NCBI GenBank assembly: GCA_012934845.2
Contig: WNNJ02003839.1
Location: 186,001-250,000 of the forward strand
DNA: 64,000 bases
From: Pomphorhynchus laevis
Taxonomy: Eukaryota > Acanthocephala > Palaeacanthocephala > Echinorhynchida > Pomphorhynchidae
Direction: 5' to 3'
Shown piece after piece: positions 10,248 through 21,508 of this stretch; within the stretch, counting starts at the first letter, position 1; each line of letters begins with the position of its first letter. The translations under genes and the position numbers were made by a program. The notes under the pieces were generated by a model. The model did no database searches, was not told the origin of the DNA, and worked only from the letters and a program-made list of their open reading frames with translations.

Positions 10248-11265
10248 TTATAGCGACAATATTGTTGAATTTGAAAGAATCGTTAAAATTTTGATCTCCG
10301 CTTTCACCGGTACACTAAACTTATTTGTAGTTGAATTTTTATAAGATATTGAAATTAAACGTCAACAAATTGTTGATGCTATTCACTGACATTAAGTAAA
10401 ACAAACAATTTTATCTCACTATCTCGCTATCGGTATCATTTTTTACAAATATTAAGTTGAGGGTCTGAAAAATAAAAATTAGGAAATCTTTTTAAAATTC
10501 AAAAATTAATATCTTCTTTGGTGTACGTCAAATATGATCGCAAACTTATATGTTGATTATTTTATTAATAATGATTTATTAATAAAATAAACTTTTATTT
10601 TGTTAATTTATTATTTATTAATATTTTATTATCATCCTATAATTTTTTATTAATAATTTTGTATAATTTTATTTTTTCATTTGTGTAAATACTCGCAGAG
10701 AAAATAAATTTTTATTTTACCTAAAAATATTATTATTTTTACAAATTTTAATCAATTTTGGTGGGTTTGTTAAGATTTTGTGGAAATATTTTAGTCCCGA
10801 TTTAGGTTGAAAGACCATTAACATTGAAGTCTATCTTGGGCTGTTTCACATTAATTTATAAAATATTAAACCTTTATAAAGGCTTTAAAAATCATATCTT
10901 TTTTGTATTATTATGTTCATGGAAAATCACCTTTGACTAGGATATGTGATGCACAACGTTGAAAACATGACACGTCACTATTTTTCTACCACATGAAAAT
11001 TTATACTGTGATCTTTCATTTAAGGATCTTCTAAATGACCTTTTTCAAACGTTTCGTAAAAATGCTATATTAAATGAATGATGTCACACTGAGAATTTTG
11101 TACAACGGCAACCCGAAGAATTACTATAAATATTTAAAGTTATCACCTTTTCCTTGATTAAATACCTTCCCATTTTGCCAGATACGAATACTTAATAAAC
11201 TTAAATCTTACCACCAGTAAATAAATTCAAGACTTTTTGAAGCTCTTTGGAATTTGATCGAATGA
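9358..11265. other. Intergenic AT-rich stretch
   Basis: No convincing gene. Short ORFs (9451-9636 +, 9626-9859 -) have no recognisable domain and ordinary AT-rich composition. The one clear landmark is the TA microsatellite at 10182-10245. Confidence 0.5.
10182..10245. repeat. (TA)n microsatellite, about 32 units
   Basis: Uninterrupted alternating AT from 10182 to about 10245. The overlapping ORF at 10120-10344 is an artefact of this run (poly-IY). N-terminal-EN PLEs are reported to favour microsatellite targets, but none is inserted here. Confidence 0.95.
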
Positions 11266-13700
11266 AAGACTTTCGTATTACATTTTTCAAATTTAATTAA
11301 AATCATTTCTGATCTCAAATTAAATCAGCACTAATAATGGGAAGGTTTGAAAACTAGCTATTTTTGCAATTAATTTCTATTATCAAACTAGTCATTTATA
11401 GTTTGCTTCCTAATTTTAAGTTAATATAATTGTGCGGTCATTCTTACCATTGAAATTTTGATGACTAATTTTATTCTGCACGCTACTTTAATCCTATCTA
11501 TATATAAAGAGCCGTACGCCACATGTCAGTATTGGTGGACCTCATCATCTACTTATTCAATATCTACATTAAACGTTTCGGTCCTTTTAATGCTGGTTGA
11601 CGATCACTCGACTCGTCTGATTTTATTGGCAATTTGATTGAATTGCCAATAGTCGTCTTAAAGACAGACGAGTCGAGTGATCGTCAGCCAACATTAAAAG
11701 GACCGAACGTGAAATGTAGGTATTAGATCAGTAGCTTATGAGGTCCACCGATACTGAAATGTCGCGTACTGATGTTGGTGTATATATAGGATTAAAGCAA
11801 CGTGCAGTGTCATCAAAAAATTCAATTGTAAAAATTTTTTTGTCATCAAAAATTTCAATAAATTAAGTTATAAGACACCTTTCATCGAATTCTTCCGAAT
11901 CAATAAATTGATAATCATATTTTTATTTTCCAGAAACCGATTATTACTATCAATATGGATATTGTATAAAGAGACAATAGTCTACCAGAACTATAATTCC
12001 GTGATTTTAAAAGTTTAAAAATAAATATACTACATGGTTTTGATTTTTTGTAAATTCGAATTTAAAGTCCTCCTCTGCATCCAGTAGTGGGAGGGATCGG
12101 CACTAATGAGTCATTGTGATAACGATGAGTCATTGTGATAATATTTCTGTTGTAAAATAATGTAAAATGTGATAAAACAATTTCAGAAGCTCGGATGAGC
12201 CAAACCAAAAACGTCCATCATTATCAATAAAATATTACGAATTCTGTAAAATATTTTTAAACGATTAGTAGTCTGTTTTGGTTTTCCTGTATTGTTAATC
12301 ACATAGTCATTTAGCGATAAGAACGAATGTTTTAATGATTTATGTATATCTGCATTGGTTGGATATACATTTGTATTCGAGCAATTATATGTATGTACAC
12401 GATTCCCGGAAACAGAGTTTATAAACCCTGAATTTTAAACGTTTAAATTCGGGACTTACAACATATTAGTTCAGTGCGAAGAATTGTTTTTGTGCCAAGC
12501 TAAACTTAAAATTAACTTAAAAATTAGAAAATTAGCAAATTAGTAAATTAGTAAAATTTGTAAATTTTAAGAATAAGTAGGTTTGTAAATTGAAGATAGA
12601 ACCTTCTACCTACCTGGCTGATTTAATTTGAAATCAAAAATGATTTCAATTAAATTTACAAAATGTTGGATGAAAGACTTTTATTAAATCTAAATGTCGA
12701 TAATGCAAACGAAAACAAAACAGACTGAAATATTTGATGACAATGCGCGTGGCTTTAATCCTATCTATAAGCCAACAGCAGTACGCTACATTTCAGTATT
12801 GGTAGACCTCATCAGCCACTAATTTAATACCAACGTTTCATGCTTCGGTCTTTTTAATGTTAATTGACCATCACTGGACTCGTCTGCTTTATTGACATTT
12901 AGATTTAATTATAGACTTTATTATTGCATTTTGAAAATTTAATTAAAATCATTTATAATTTCAAATTAAATGAGCGTTAATAGGGGAAGGTGCAACCTTC
13001 AATTTAAAAACCAACTTTTTCTTCTAATGATTTTTATTATCAAACTAGTAATCTATAGTTTGTTTTCTAATTTTAAGTAAATATAATTGTGCAGTCATTG
13101 TTACAATTGAAATTTTTGATGACTAATTTTATCCTGTACGCTACTTTAATCCTACATGTCACGTTTCGGTCCTTTTAATGTTGACTAACGATCACTCGAC
13201 TCGTCTGCTTTATTGAAATTTAGTTTTAATAAAAGAAATTTTCGTCTTACATTTTGCAAATTTAATTGAAATCATTTCTTATTTCAAATTAAATCAGTGT
13301 TGGTAGGTAAAGGTTTTACCTTCAATTTGAAAACCTACCTATATTTGCAATTTATTATCAAACTAGTCATCTATAGTTTGTTTTCTAATTTTAAGTTGAT
13401 GTAATTGTGCAGTTATTGTTACAATTGACATTTTTGATGGCACCACACTTTGCTTCAATCCTATAATCCAACAGCAATTCGCTACAACTAAATGAAAAAA
13501 TGCAGACGAGTCGAATGATCGTCAACCAGCATTAGAAAGGCCAAAATGTAAAATGTAGGATATTAAATCAACCATGGTAGGGAAAGGCGCAATCTTCAAT
13601 TTGAAAACTTACATGTGTTTCCTAATGATTACTATTATTAAACTAGTCATTTATAGTTTGCTTCCTAATTTCAAGTTAATTTAAAATCGCAAACTTCCCA
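11265..13700. repeat. Cluster of related dispersed/tandem repeat units
   Basis: A composite unit recurs at about 11270-11640, 12890-13200, 13240-13500 and 13520-13690. It comprises AATTTAATTAAAATCATTTC, AAATTAAATCAG, a GGGAAGGT...CTTCAATTTGAAAAC block, ATTATCAAACTAGTCAT, TAGTTTGCTTCCTAATTTTA, AATTGTGCAGTCATTGTTAC, then TTTTGATGACTAATTTTA and CGATCACTCGACTCGTCTG. An inverted partial unit (GATTTCAATTAAATTTACAA with GGCTGATTTAATTTGAAATC) lies at 12590-12660. The repeated TIR-like words show that this is accumulated foldback-family copies. No gene seen; a small hairpin CCCTGAATTT..AAATTCGGG lies at 12425-12455. Confidence 0.75.
11444..11831. mobile_element. Foldback (long-inverted-repeat) element
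   Basis: The two halves are inverted copies of each other around a centre at GGCAATTTGATTGAATTGCC (about 11630-11650). CGGTCCTTTTAATGCTGGTT and GACGATCACTCGACTCGTCTG on the left reappear inverted as CAGACGAGTCGAGTGATCGTC and CATTAAAAGGACCG on the right. Outer ends are TTACCATTGAAATTTTGATGAC and TGTCATCAAAAAATTCAATTGTAA. Arms are about 190 bp with few mismatches, so a transcript would form a long hairpin. No coding capacity. Related copies lie at 5067-5197 and across 12.7-13.7 kb. Confidence 0.85.
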
Positions 13701-14119
13701 TAAGCACTGATCAATTATCTGGAAAGTAAAATATGAAAAGTCAAAATTACAGATTTTTCAATGACTATAAGAGTTGAGCATCAATACATCAAAGATTTTC
13801 TGAATACACAACGCGAATATACCAGAAAGTTTTCAAATTTACATTATATTTGTCAATGAAAACAAAGTCCTAGTAGATATGAGTTTATAGTTATTGCTTC
13901 GAATTGAGGCACGGCTTTGTTCACTAGGGAGCCCTACCAACAATAAACGTTACAATAAATGATAATAAATTATCGAAATTGAAGTTCAAAATGTGTGTCT
14001 TATGATTCTTAAATGTTCATAAAGGTGCTTTTTGTGCTTGAAGGTTCATGAAACAAGTACGCTTTATCATCATGTTGCACGCATGCTATTTGCTTTTATT
14101 ACATAAATTTACAGTTTTA
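13701..14119. other. Spacer; possible 3' UTR of the minus-strand exon at 14120
   Basis: No ORF or repeat recognised. It directly follows the stop of the minus-strand exon, so its right part may be 3' UTR. Confidence 0.4.
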
Positions 14120-14907
14120 TTAAAAGCTTTCAAAAGACTTATCAAGTAACGATTGACTCTCGTTCTGAAAGTTGTGATCAGGCAATATGAGAGTATTAGA
14201 CCGTGCTGAAATCAAGTGTTCGAATTGATTTATTTCTTTTGCATCGTTTTGGTTATCATCACCCATAGCACACATTGTACATTTATCCACCTTCTTAATT
14301 AATGATAAACCGACAAAATCCAGTTTATATTTGTTTAATTTAGAACGTTGACCGATAACAATTCGTGATGGCGGCACGAGCTTGGATCCTGCTATTAAAT
14401 TTCTTCTAGAATTACTTTGTTCATTCAGTTTGCCATAGATTACATCACTAGTTAGTTCTTTACTGGCTGAACATAAATTGATTTGGGTCGCATCTACTTT
14501 GTCATCAAATTTCGGAATATTGCCGTGATTTTGCTGTTTTATTTTATTACTATAATCTTTCATCGTTTGGTACTTTGATATCTTATAAGAACGGATTGGC
14601 GGTTCTTTGTAAGGGAATATATTTTTGCTGTTTAATAGACTACAGCTTAAATTTCTATGGTTCCGTTGCTCAAATCGGGGATTATTAAAATTACGGAATG
14701 AGAAGTCGTGGCATGTATTTATACAGTTTAAATTTCTGAGACAGCGGTTCTCAAATCCGGCATTGTTAAAATGGCGAAATGAGTAGTCATGAAAAGTATT
14801 TTGACCGTGAGATTTGTTTCGCTGCTTTTTAGAATATTTTTTTGGATGTTTGATATTTTGATCGACTTCGTATTTGTCTTTGTCATTATTTATCCCGAAT
14901 TGTAGTC
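14120..14907 (-). CDS. Unknown protein, terminal exon with a duplicated 27-residue motif
   Basis: The ATG-started part (14120-14563) understates this exon. The same minus-strand frame is open back to an AG acceptor at 14908-14909 (TTTTTAAAG), giving about 262 codons ending in TAA. The upstream part has a lysine-rich start (KHPKKYSKKQRNK) and two adjacent similar segments: HDYSFRHFNNAGFENR then CLRNLNC, followed by HDFSFRNFNNPRFEQR then NHRNLSC. Each segment is about 27 residues. The rest is hydrophilic, with RIVIGQRSKLNKYKLDFVGL and a CTMC pair. The duplicated segments, open frame, acceptor and higher GC than the flanks argue for a real gene, probably nuclear or cytosolic and partly disordered. 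I recognise no family. Upstream exons would lie to the right, where the LINE cluster begins, and were not found. Confidence 0.6.
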
Positions 14908-15368
14908 CTTTAAAAATAAATCACAATTAACTGCGACTGCTTTTAATATGTTTTCATAAATATGCATTTTGCAAATTAACGATTTCAGCAAATTTCCAGC
15001 AAATCTTAACTTCGTGAATGGATAAATTAAGAAAACAATAATTTATTGATATATAATTTTTGGTTTTGAATCTTAACTTCACAGCTGAATCAATTAAGAG
15101 AGTCGAAAAGGGTAATTATTAGTTAAATACCGCTTTTTTCCTGTTCTCATTTAGTAAGATACGTACGTGCTTATTTGGCTTTTGACCAAGATAATCATAT
15201 TAGGAAATATTTAATTTTTATTTTTTAGAAAAAATTTAAAAATTAAAAATAAAAATGTGTAGTGCATATTACGACCTTAAACGTTAAATACCTTATCAAT
15301 AGACAATTGTTCATAACATATAAAAAGTATATAAAGGAAAAGTTTAAAAAAATAGGATAAAAATTATT
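14908..15368. repeat. Flank shared, inverted, with 23030-23250
   Basis: From about 15125 to 15350 the sequence matches the reverse complement of 23030-23250 at roughly 80%: AGTTAAATACCGC, TTAGTAAGATACG, AAAAATGTGTAGT and CAATTGTTCATAACATATAA are shared. Each copy lies just upstream of a CR1-like LINE in the same relative orientation. It may be LINE 5' UTR or part of a segmental inverted duplication. Confidence 0.65.
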
Positions 15369-18120
15369 TTGAATTATTTGAATTATTTCCTACATCCTTA
15401 TTTTTTACCAAAGTCGCTGACCTTCTGTCTCACTATTCTTTGTCCTCAATCACTTCAATCGTTATTGGCGACTTCAACATCCGCCTCGACCGCTCCTCTT
15501 CCACCGAGTCCATCCAGTTCATCAACATTCTATCCAACTATAACAACAAACCCATCTCCAACGCCCCCTCACATATATCTTTGGTGGGGCACTCGACTTC
15601 ATCGCTGTCCCCGATCATTTTGCTGCCTACACTACACTGTACATTTTCGATCCTGGTCTATTCGATCACTTTCTAGTCACCGTTGATCTCACTCACAACC
15701 ACACCACTCCTCACACACCTACAATCCTACGTCGCTCTGGGAGAAATCATGACCTCTCAATTCTTCGCTTTACCTTACTCAAATCGTCTCGATCCTATCC
15801 CACATTAACATATTCCTCTCCTCGCGATCTCGCCTCTCTTTTCGACTCTAAACTCACATCCATTCTCGATATTATCTTGCTCTTCAAGCCTCACACAAAC
15901 CGTCGCTTGTACCGTGCCCCATGGTTTGACATTTAATGCCTACTCTCAAAGGGTCGACTCCATCATGATTTTCGAGTCTATCACCGCTCTCTCAGACGTG
16001 ATTTCAGCTCGATCACTTCGTCTTACCGTTATACCTATCTTGCTCATCGCCGGGCTCATCTTAACCTACTACGTACCAAATGCAACTATTTCTGGCAGCA
16101 TAAAATCATCACTTCATTCAACTCTAAGACTATGGCATACTTTTAACTAAATCTTTGCTTGTTCCTCTTCGACGTGCAACATCAATGCCCATGATTATTC
16201 GTCATTTCTCCAAACCAAAATATCAGCGTTGCTCTCTCTCACACCCCGGTCTCCACCCTATCCCACTATGCCCCGCCTAGCCTCATCCTTCCGGAACTCT
16301 TTCATCTTCTCCATGTCTCACCTTCCGAAGTCACATCTGTTCTCATGTCCTTGCCCAGCAAAACCTCGCCTACCGATCCCCAGCCTACTCCCATACTTAA
16401 ATCCATATGTTCATCGATATCCCCTTTTCTCACAGCCTTGTTTAACTCGTCGATCCGCAGTCGTATCTTCCCTTCACACTGGAAATCTGCAATCGTTCGT
16501 CCCCTCCTAAAGAAACAATCGCTCGACCCCTCCATTCCTTATAGCTATCGCCCCATTTCACTACTTCCAACTCTTTCTAAGCTATTAGAACGCATCATCT
16601 TAATACAGATCAACGCTTATCTCTCCTCACCCAATCTGTATCCTCCTTTCCAATCCGCTTTCCGCTATAATCACTCCACATAAATCGCCTGCATGAAAGT
16701 TTACAACGACTTACTCATTTCTCGAGACAAGGATCTATATAGTGTTCTCATCTCCCTCGACCTCTCCTCAGCCTTCGACATTGTCGACCACTCCGTTCTC
16801 CTTTATCGCCTTCGTTATGGTTACGGCTTTTCTTCCTCCGTAGCGTGGTTTGCCTTATATCTACCTGACCGTTCCTTTCGCGTCTGTTCTAATTCATCAT
16901 CCTCCCCTCTCATCCTTTTTTTGCGGGGTCCCACAAGGTTCAGTCCTAGGTCCCCTGCTTTTCTCTCTTCTGCTTGGCAATTTCTTTCCATTTATCAAAC
17001 CTTACTACTTTAACGTTATGCAATACGTCGATGACATCATCATCTATGCTCATGCACCTGCACATCGCATACACGATATCTGCATTTATGCCTCCAACTG
17101 TATTTCTTCTACCACAAACGTATTTCCAATCTTCATATCGTTCTAAACCTCGGCAAGTCCAAAATAATGTGGAGCCTCCCCCGTAAACCATACATATCTC
17201 CTCCCACTGTATCTTTTGCCTCATCGATCATCCCCATAGTACACAATCTCACTTTCTGAGGCTTCCATTTCGATGATCACCTTTCCCTTAAACCCTTCGT
17301 TCGTGACAAGGTTAGCTTGTCTAACTTAATTCTCCGTGACATCCGCCGTATCCGCCCACTTATCGACTTCCGTTATTGTACGTCTCTTCTTTTATCGTTT
17401 CTTTTCCCTAAAATCGATTACTGTCTTAGCCTTTTCGCAAATTCTCCAAAATCCATCATGCTATCCCTACAACGAATAATCAACTCCGCCGTTCGAGTGC
17501 TATTTCGTCTCCGTCGCTTCGACCACACATCCACATATCTTGCCCAACTCTCCTGGCTGACCATCCACATCCGCATCAAAATCCGCCTTCCCGTAACTTT
17601 TCGTCCCATCGCTGTCGGCTCTTCATCGTTCATCAACCTTCCTTTCTTAGAAGACACTCGCCCCACCTCGCTATCGCTGCGTTCCCATAACACCCTCTTA
17701 CTCCACGTTTCCAAGTATCCAATTACTCCAACAACTACGGTCTTTGATACTTCCTCGTCGCCGCCTCACTCGCCTAGAATCAACTCCCTATCGACGTCCG
17801 CCGCGCTCCCTCCTTTATCACATTCAAACACCTCCTCCGTTTACACCTTCTCGACGCATGATTTACATTTATGTTTTGTTGTGGTCATATAAGTGTGCGC
17901 TGGCACGCATTTGCCACGTTAAAATAATTTTTTTAACCATTTTTTCTCAAAATTTTCAATATGAGCACAACGATTTTTTCATATTATTTGAATCAGCGGA
18001 GTCGAATAGATACCAACATAAAATAACTCTTTACTGTCGTTTAAAAGGTTTCCAAAATGATGTAAACTATTAAGGCGCAAATTTCGCCTCCACGCTTATC
18101 TCCCAAATAAAGGTCATCTA
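15369..18120 (+). mobile_element. CR1/L2-like non-LTR retrotransposon, decayed, + copy
   Basis: Starts inside the apurinic endonuclease domain (VIGDFNIRLDR, about 15460-15495), then an EN-RT linker, then the reverse transcriptase. RT landmarks are YSYRPISLLPTLSKLLERI (about 16540-16600), motif A LDLSSAFDIVDHSVLL (about 16755-16800), motif B GVPQGSVLGPLLFSLL (about 16925-16970) and motif C QYVDDIIIYAHA (about 17020-17060). A CR1/L2-type C-terminus follows (KIDYCLSLFANSPKSIM, 17410-17460). The frame is broken by many indels and stops (fragments 15440-15676, 15914-16150, 16345-16683, 16693-17013, 16850-17146, 17317-17892), so it is a pseudogene. Much more GC-rich than the surrounding DNA. Truncated at the 5' end. 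A second copy lies inverted at 18905-22790. Confidence 0.88.
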
Positions 18121-18904
18121 TTCTTAATTTTATTTCCTTTCCTCCGTAATTTGTTGTTGTAATGGACGCCATTTAAGCTGTATTGGTTGTGTACGACATC
18201 CTAGAACTTGGAAATAAGAGATCTCTTCCCAGTCAATATTATTCCCAATTAAAAATAATGAATTCTTAATTCCGTCGTGAAATGGGAGAATGGGGAAGGA
18301 GAATGTGGGAATTTGGGAAAGAGGAAATGGTTAAGGGTAAGGTGGGCGAGGAAAGAGGAATCAAGTGAATAATGGAAATGTCAGAAAGTTAAAAGAGCAG
18401 TAGTGATGTGGATGGTGATATAAAAACGTAGTTGTTCGAGTTAATAGAGTTAATTCGATAAAAATCTCGTTACTTACTTTTCAGATTAATATACCCTTAA
18501 ATATTGTCACCCTAGTGTCTGGACAATGCAAAGACGAAGAGGCATGCATTTAGTGGCTTAGAGATAGTGGTGAATGCAGCGCTTCCCTTCTTTTTCATTT
18601 TTTGTGGATTTGAAGGTTACATAAAGACAAGCTTCTTTTGTAATAATTTGTAATACTCATAAAAGGAAACGAAATGTGAAGGTATTTAAATGTGTACGGT
18701 TTCTGGTGTACTGGAAATAGAAACAAACAAAGCCGACATTTTATTTAGGCACTCGAGGGCACTTGGTTTGAAAATTGTCGTATTGAATTGCGCAAAGCTG
18801 TTTTGGTATAACTTTATTGAAACAGAAATTTGCTGTCATATTTAGCTTACATATTGTTTCATAAATGGTTTCGATATGAATAATAATAAAAAAGATTTAT
18901 TTTA
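18121..18904. other. Spacer between the two inverted LINE copies
   Basis: No gene. A purine-rich patch (GGGAGAATGGGGAAGGAGAA and relatives) lies at 18280-18365. This is the centre of the tail-to-tail LINE arrangement. Confidence 0.5.
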
Positions 18905-19704
18905 ACGCGGCGAACGTCGAGAGGAGTTGATTCCAGGCCAGTGGGGCGGCAACGAGGAAGGATCAGAGACCGTAGTTATTGGAGTAATTGGGAATTGGGA
19001 GTAAGAGGGTATGACAGGGACGCAGCGATAGCGAGGTGGGGCGAGTGTCGTCTAAGAAAGGAAGATTGATGAACGATGGGGAGACGACAGCGTTGATCCG
19101 AAAAGTTACGAGAAGGCGGATTTTGATGTGGATCTGGATGGTGGGCCATGATAGTTGGTAAGATATGTGGGCGGGTGGTCGAAGCGACGGAGACGAAATA
19201 GCACTCGAACGGCGGAGTTGATTATTCGTTTTAGAGGTAGGATGACGGATTTTGGAGAATTTGCGAAAGGGCTAAGACAGTAATCGATTTTAAGGAAAAT
19301 AAGCGATGAAAGAAGAGACGTACAATAACGGAACTCGATAAGTGGGCGGATACGGCGGATGTCACGGAGAATTAAGTTAGGCAAGCTAACCTTGTCACGA
19401 ACGAAGGGTTTAAGGGAAAGGTGATCATCGAAATGGAAGCCTCAGAAAGTGAGATTGTGTACTATGGGGATGATCGTTGAGGCAAAAGATACAGTGGGCG
19501 GAGATATGTTTGGTTTACGGGGGAGGCTCCACATTATTTTGGACTTACCGAGGTTTAGAACGATATGAAGATTGGAAATACGTTTGTGGTAGAAGAAATA
19601 CAGTTGGAGGCAGAAATGCAGATATCGTGTATGCGATGTGCGTGTGCATGATCATAGATGATGATGTCATCGGCGTATTGCATGACGTTAAAGGAGTAAA
19701 TTAA

Positions 19705-21508
19705 ATCAGCTAACTGAGTCTACGTATTTAATATAATTATAAAATAAACAAAACATATTAATGCTAAATCAAAATTTAATAATTAAATAATAAAATTAAT
19801 AATTGCTTTTAGATTTTCTATAATTTAAATTTTCTATAATTTAAATCAAGTTAAAAAAAATGAAATTTAAAATAAACGTCATTTTTATGAATTGAGTAAT
19901 AAATAACAGACGTTGTATCAGAATAAGAATTAGAGGTCATCAGGAGGAACTGCTATGCTATCAGGTTTCGGCCCCTAACTCCTCTACCCAACATAGCAGC
20001 GGGGCCAAATACATGCTAATGATGTATTTCCTCTGAAATAACTATCTAGTATCTTATTCTAATGCAAAGTATATTATTTATTATCCATCCATAAAAATTT
20101 GCCACTTAAGAGTTTAAATTTATTCTTTATATTATTGTGTTGATTTATATATTTTACTATTTTCTGCTTGATGTTATTTTTATAGTAACCTAGTTTAAAA
20201 TATGTATCTATTAAATTATTTAAATGATTTTGAAGAAAGCCAATATCATTACATATTGTTGCAATTCTTAAAATTTCATTATTTAATGTATTATATTTTA
20301 TATTATATGGTATGCATGAATGCTCATGCAAAAATATGTTTCTTGTAAATTTAAATATGTCATCTTTACGATATAAATTAATAGTAGTTTTAGTTAATGT
20401 TAATTTAATGTTCATATCTAGATATACACCTTCTTTATCATTAATATTGGTATTGTTAAGAATAAGGCTTTCTGTATAAATGTGCTCACTAATTGAATAA
20501 AAATTATTAGAATTAAATACACATATATCATCAATGTATCGAAACATATATTTCATATATTTATATTGTTTAGATTTAGTTTTTACACAGTTATGAACAA
20601 ATTCATATTCTATAAAGCTTAAAAACAAGTCAGCTATAATTGGGCTACTATTACCACCCATTGGAACACCTTTTACTTGTCTAAATATAGATGTCCCTAC
20701 TTTTAAATAATTTTGATTTATCAAAATATTTAAGGATTCTATTAATTCAATTTTATCCATATATTTATATTTATTTGATGGTTTAATTTTTGTTAGATAG
20801 GCGTTATAATTATTATAACATATATATGTATATCTTTTCCGAATATAAGATTAATTAATTTTACTAACGCTTCTTTAATATCTACTAAATCTAGATTTGT
20901 ATAAAGAGTACTAAAATCGTATGTATTTATATTTTGAAAATTTATTCCTTTTGTCTGTTCTAAAAATTTTTTTGTAGAATTAATACTGAAATAGTGTTTT
21001 ATACCAGTATTAATTTCGATTGCCTTGCAATATTTTTTAAAGTGTGCTTTAATTACTTTAAGTATTTTATTCATATAGACAGAAAGTGGTTTTAATGTAC
21101 ATTTAAACGCACTACATATGAATCTAGGTTTGATTGGATTTTTATGTAATTTTGGATTCCAATATAATATAGGTATAGTTTTATTATCTAATTCAACCTT
21201 TATACCCTTTTTATCCATTATAGAACAGTGACTTGTAATAATTGTTTCTAAACTCAACTCACTACGTTCATATGTTGGATTTACATTTAAATCATTAGAA
21301 TTAACCTCTTTCATTAGTATATCATAATAAAGCTTTTTGCATATGAAGACAAAGTTATTACTAGCTTTATCAATAGTTGTTATTATATAGTTATCCTTTA
21401 ATTTAGTAAGTTCTTTATACATATCTTTATTAATTTTATCTTTCCTTTTATAATTGTTTGTTATTTTCATTTTATTTTTAATTTTATCAAATTTTATTTT
21501 TAATTTGA
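19705..21508 (-). mobile_element. 5'-truncated Naiad-type Penelope-like element inserted in the LINE
   Basis: Very close copy of the 3' half of the element at 25304-28500. RT fragments are 21470-20793 (fingers to just past motif A, YDFSTLYTNL) and 20760-20074 (motif B GVPMGGNSSP, motif C YIDD, thumb). The frames are separated by a one-base deletion in a T run near 20835 (TCTTTTCC here, TCTTTTTCC in the intact copy). 5' truncation occurs at about 21490-21508, next to LINE sequence. The 3' end carries the conserved structured tail (19938-20035) and stops at the family's terminal word ATCAGCTAACTGAGTCTACG at 19704-19724. No endonuclease remains, so the copy is dead. Confidence 0.92.
19938..20035 (-). 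ncRNA. Conserved pseudoknot RNA in Naiad 3' end, copy 1
   Basis: On the element's sense strand: an outer helix CAGAGG with CCTC-CTG (20030-20035 with 19941-19947), then a hairpin AAATACAT / ATGTATTT (8 bp, 7-nt loop, 20007-20029). Two interleaved helices follow: GGCCCC (20001-20006) with GGGGCC (19970-19975), and CTGCTATG (19992-19999) with CATAGCAG (19950-19957). The interleaving makes an H-type pseudoknot. GAAA follows GGGGCC, and CTGATGA closes the outer helix. Function unknown; candidates are ribozyme, RT-priming site or structured 3' tail. Confidence 0.7.

Noticed and set aside
10120-10344. 74-codon ORF over the TA microsatellite
   Set aside because: Poly-IY translation of a simple repeat; no coding signal.
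16302-17714. Minus-strand ORFs 16302-16535, 16946-17224 and 17418-17714
   Set aside because: Antisense shadows of the CR1-like RT, which is clearly on the plus strand here.
19938-20035. Naiad tail read as a hammerhead ribozyme (it contains both CTGATGA and GAAA)
   Set aside because: GAAA comes before CTGATGA, and the bases next to them (GGGGCC before GAAA, CCTCTA after CTGATGA) cannot pair as stem II. This agrees with the published absence of canonical hammerheads in this PLE clade.
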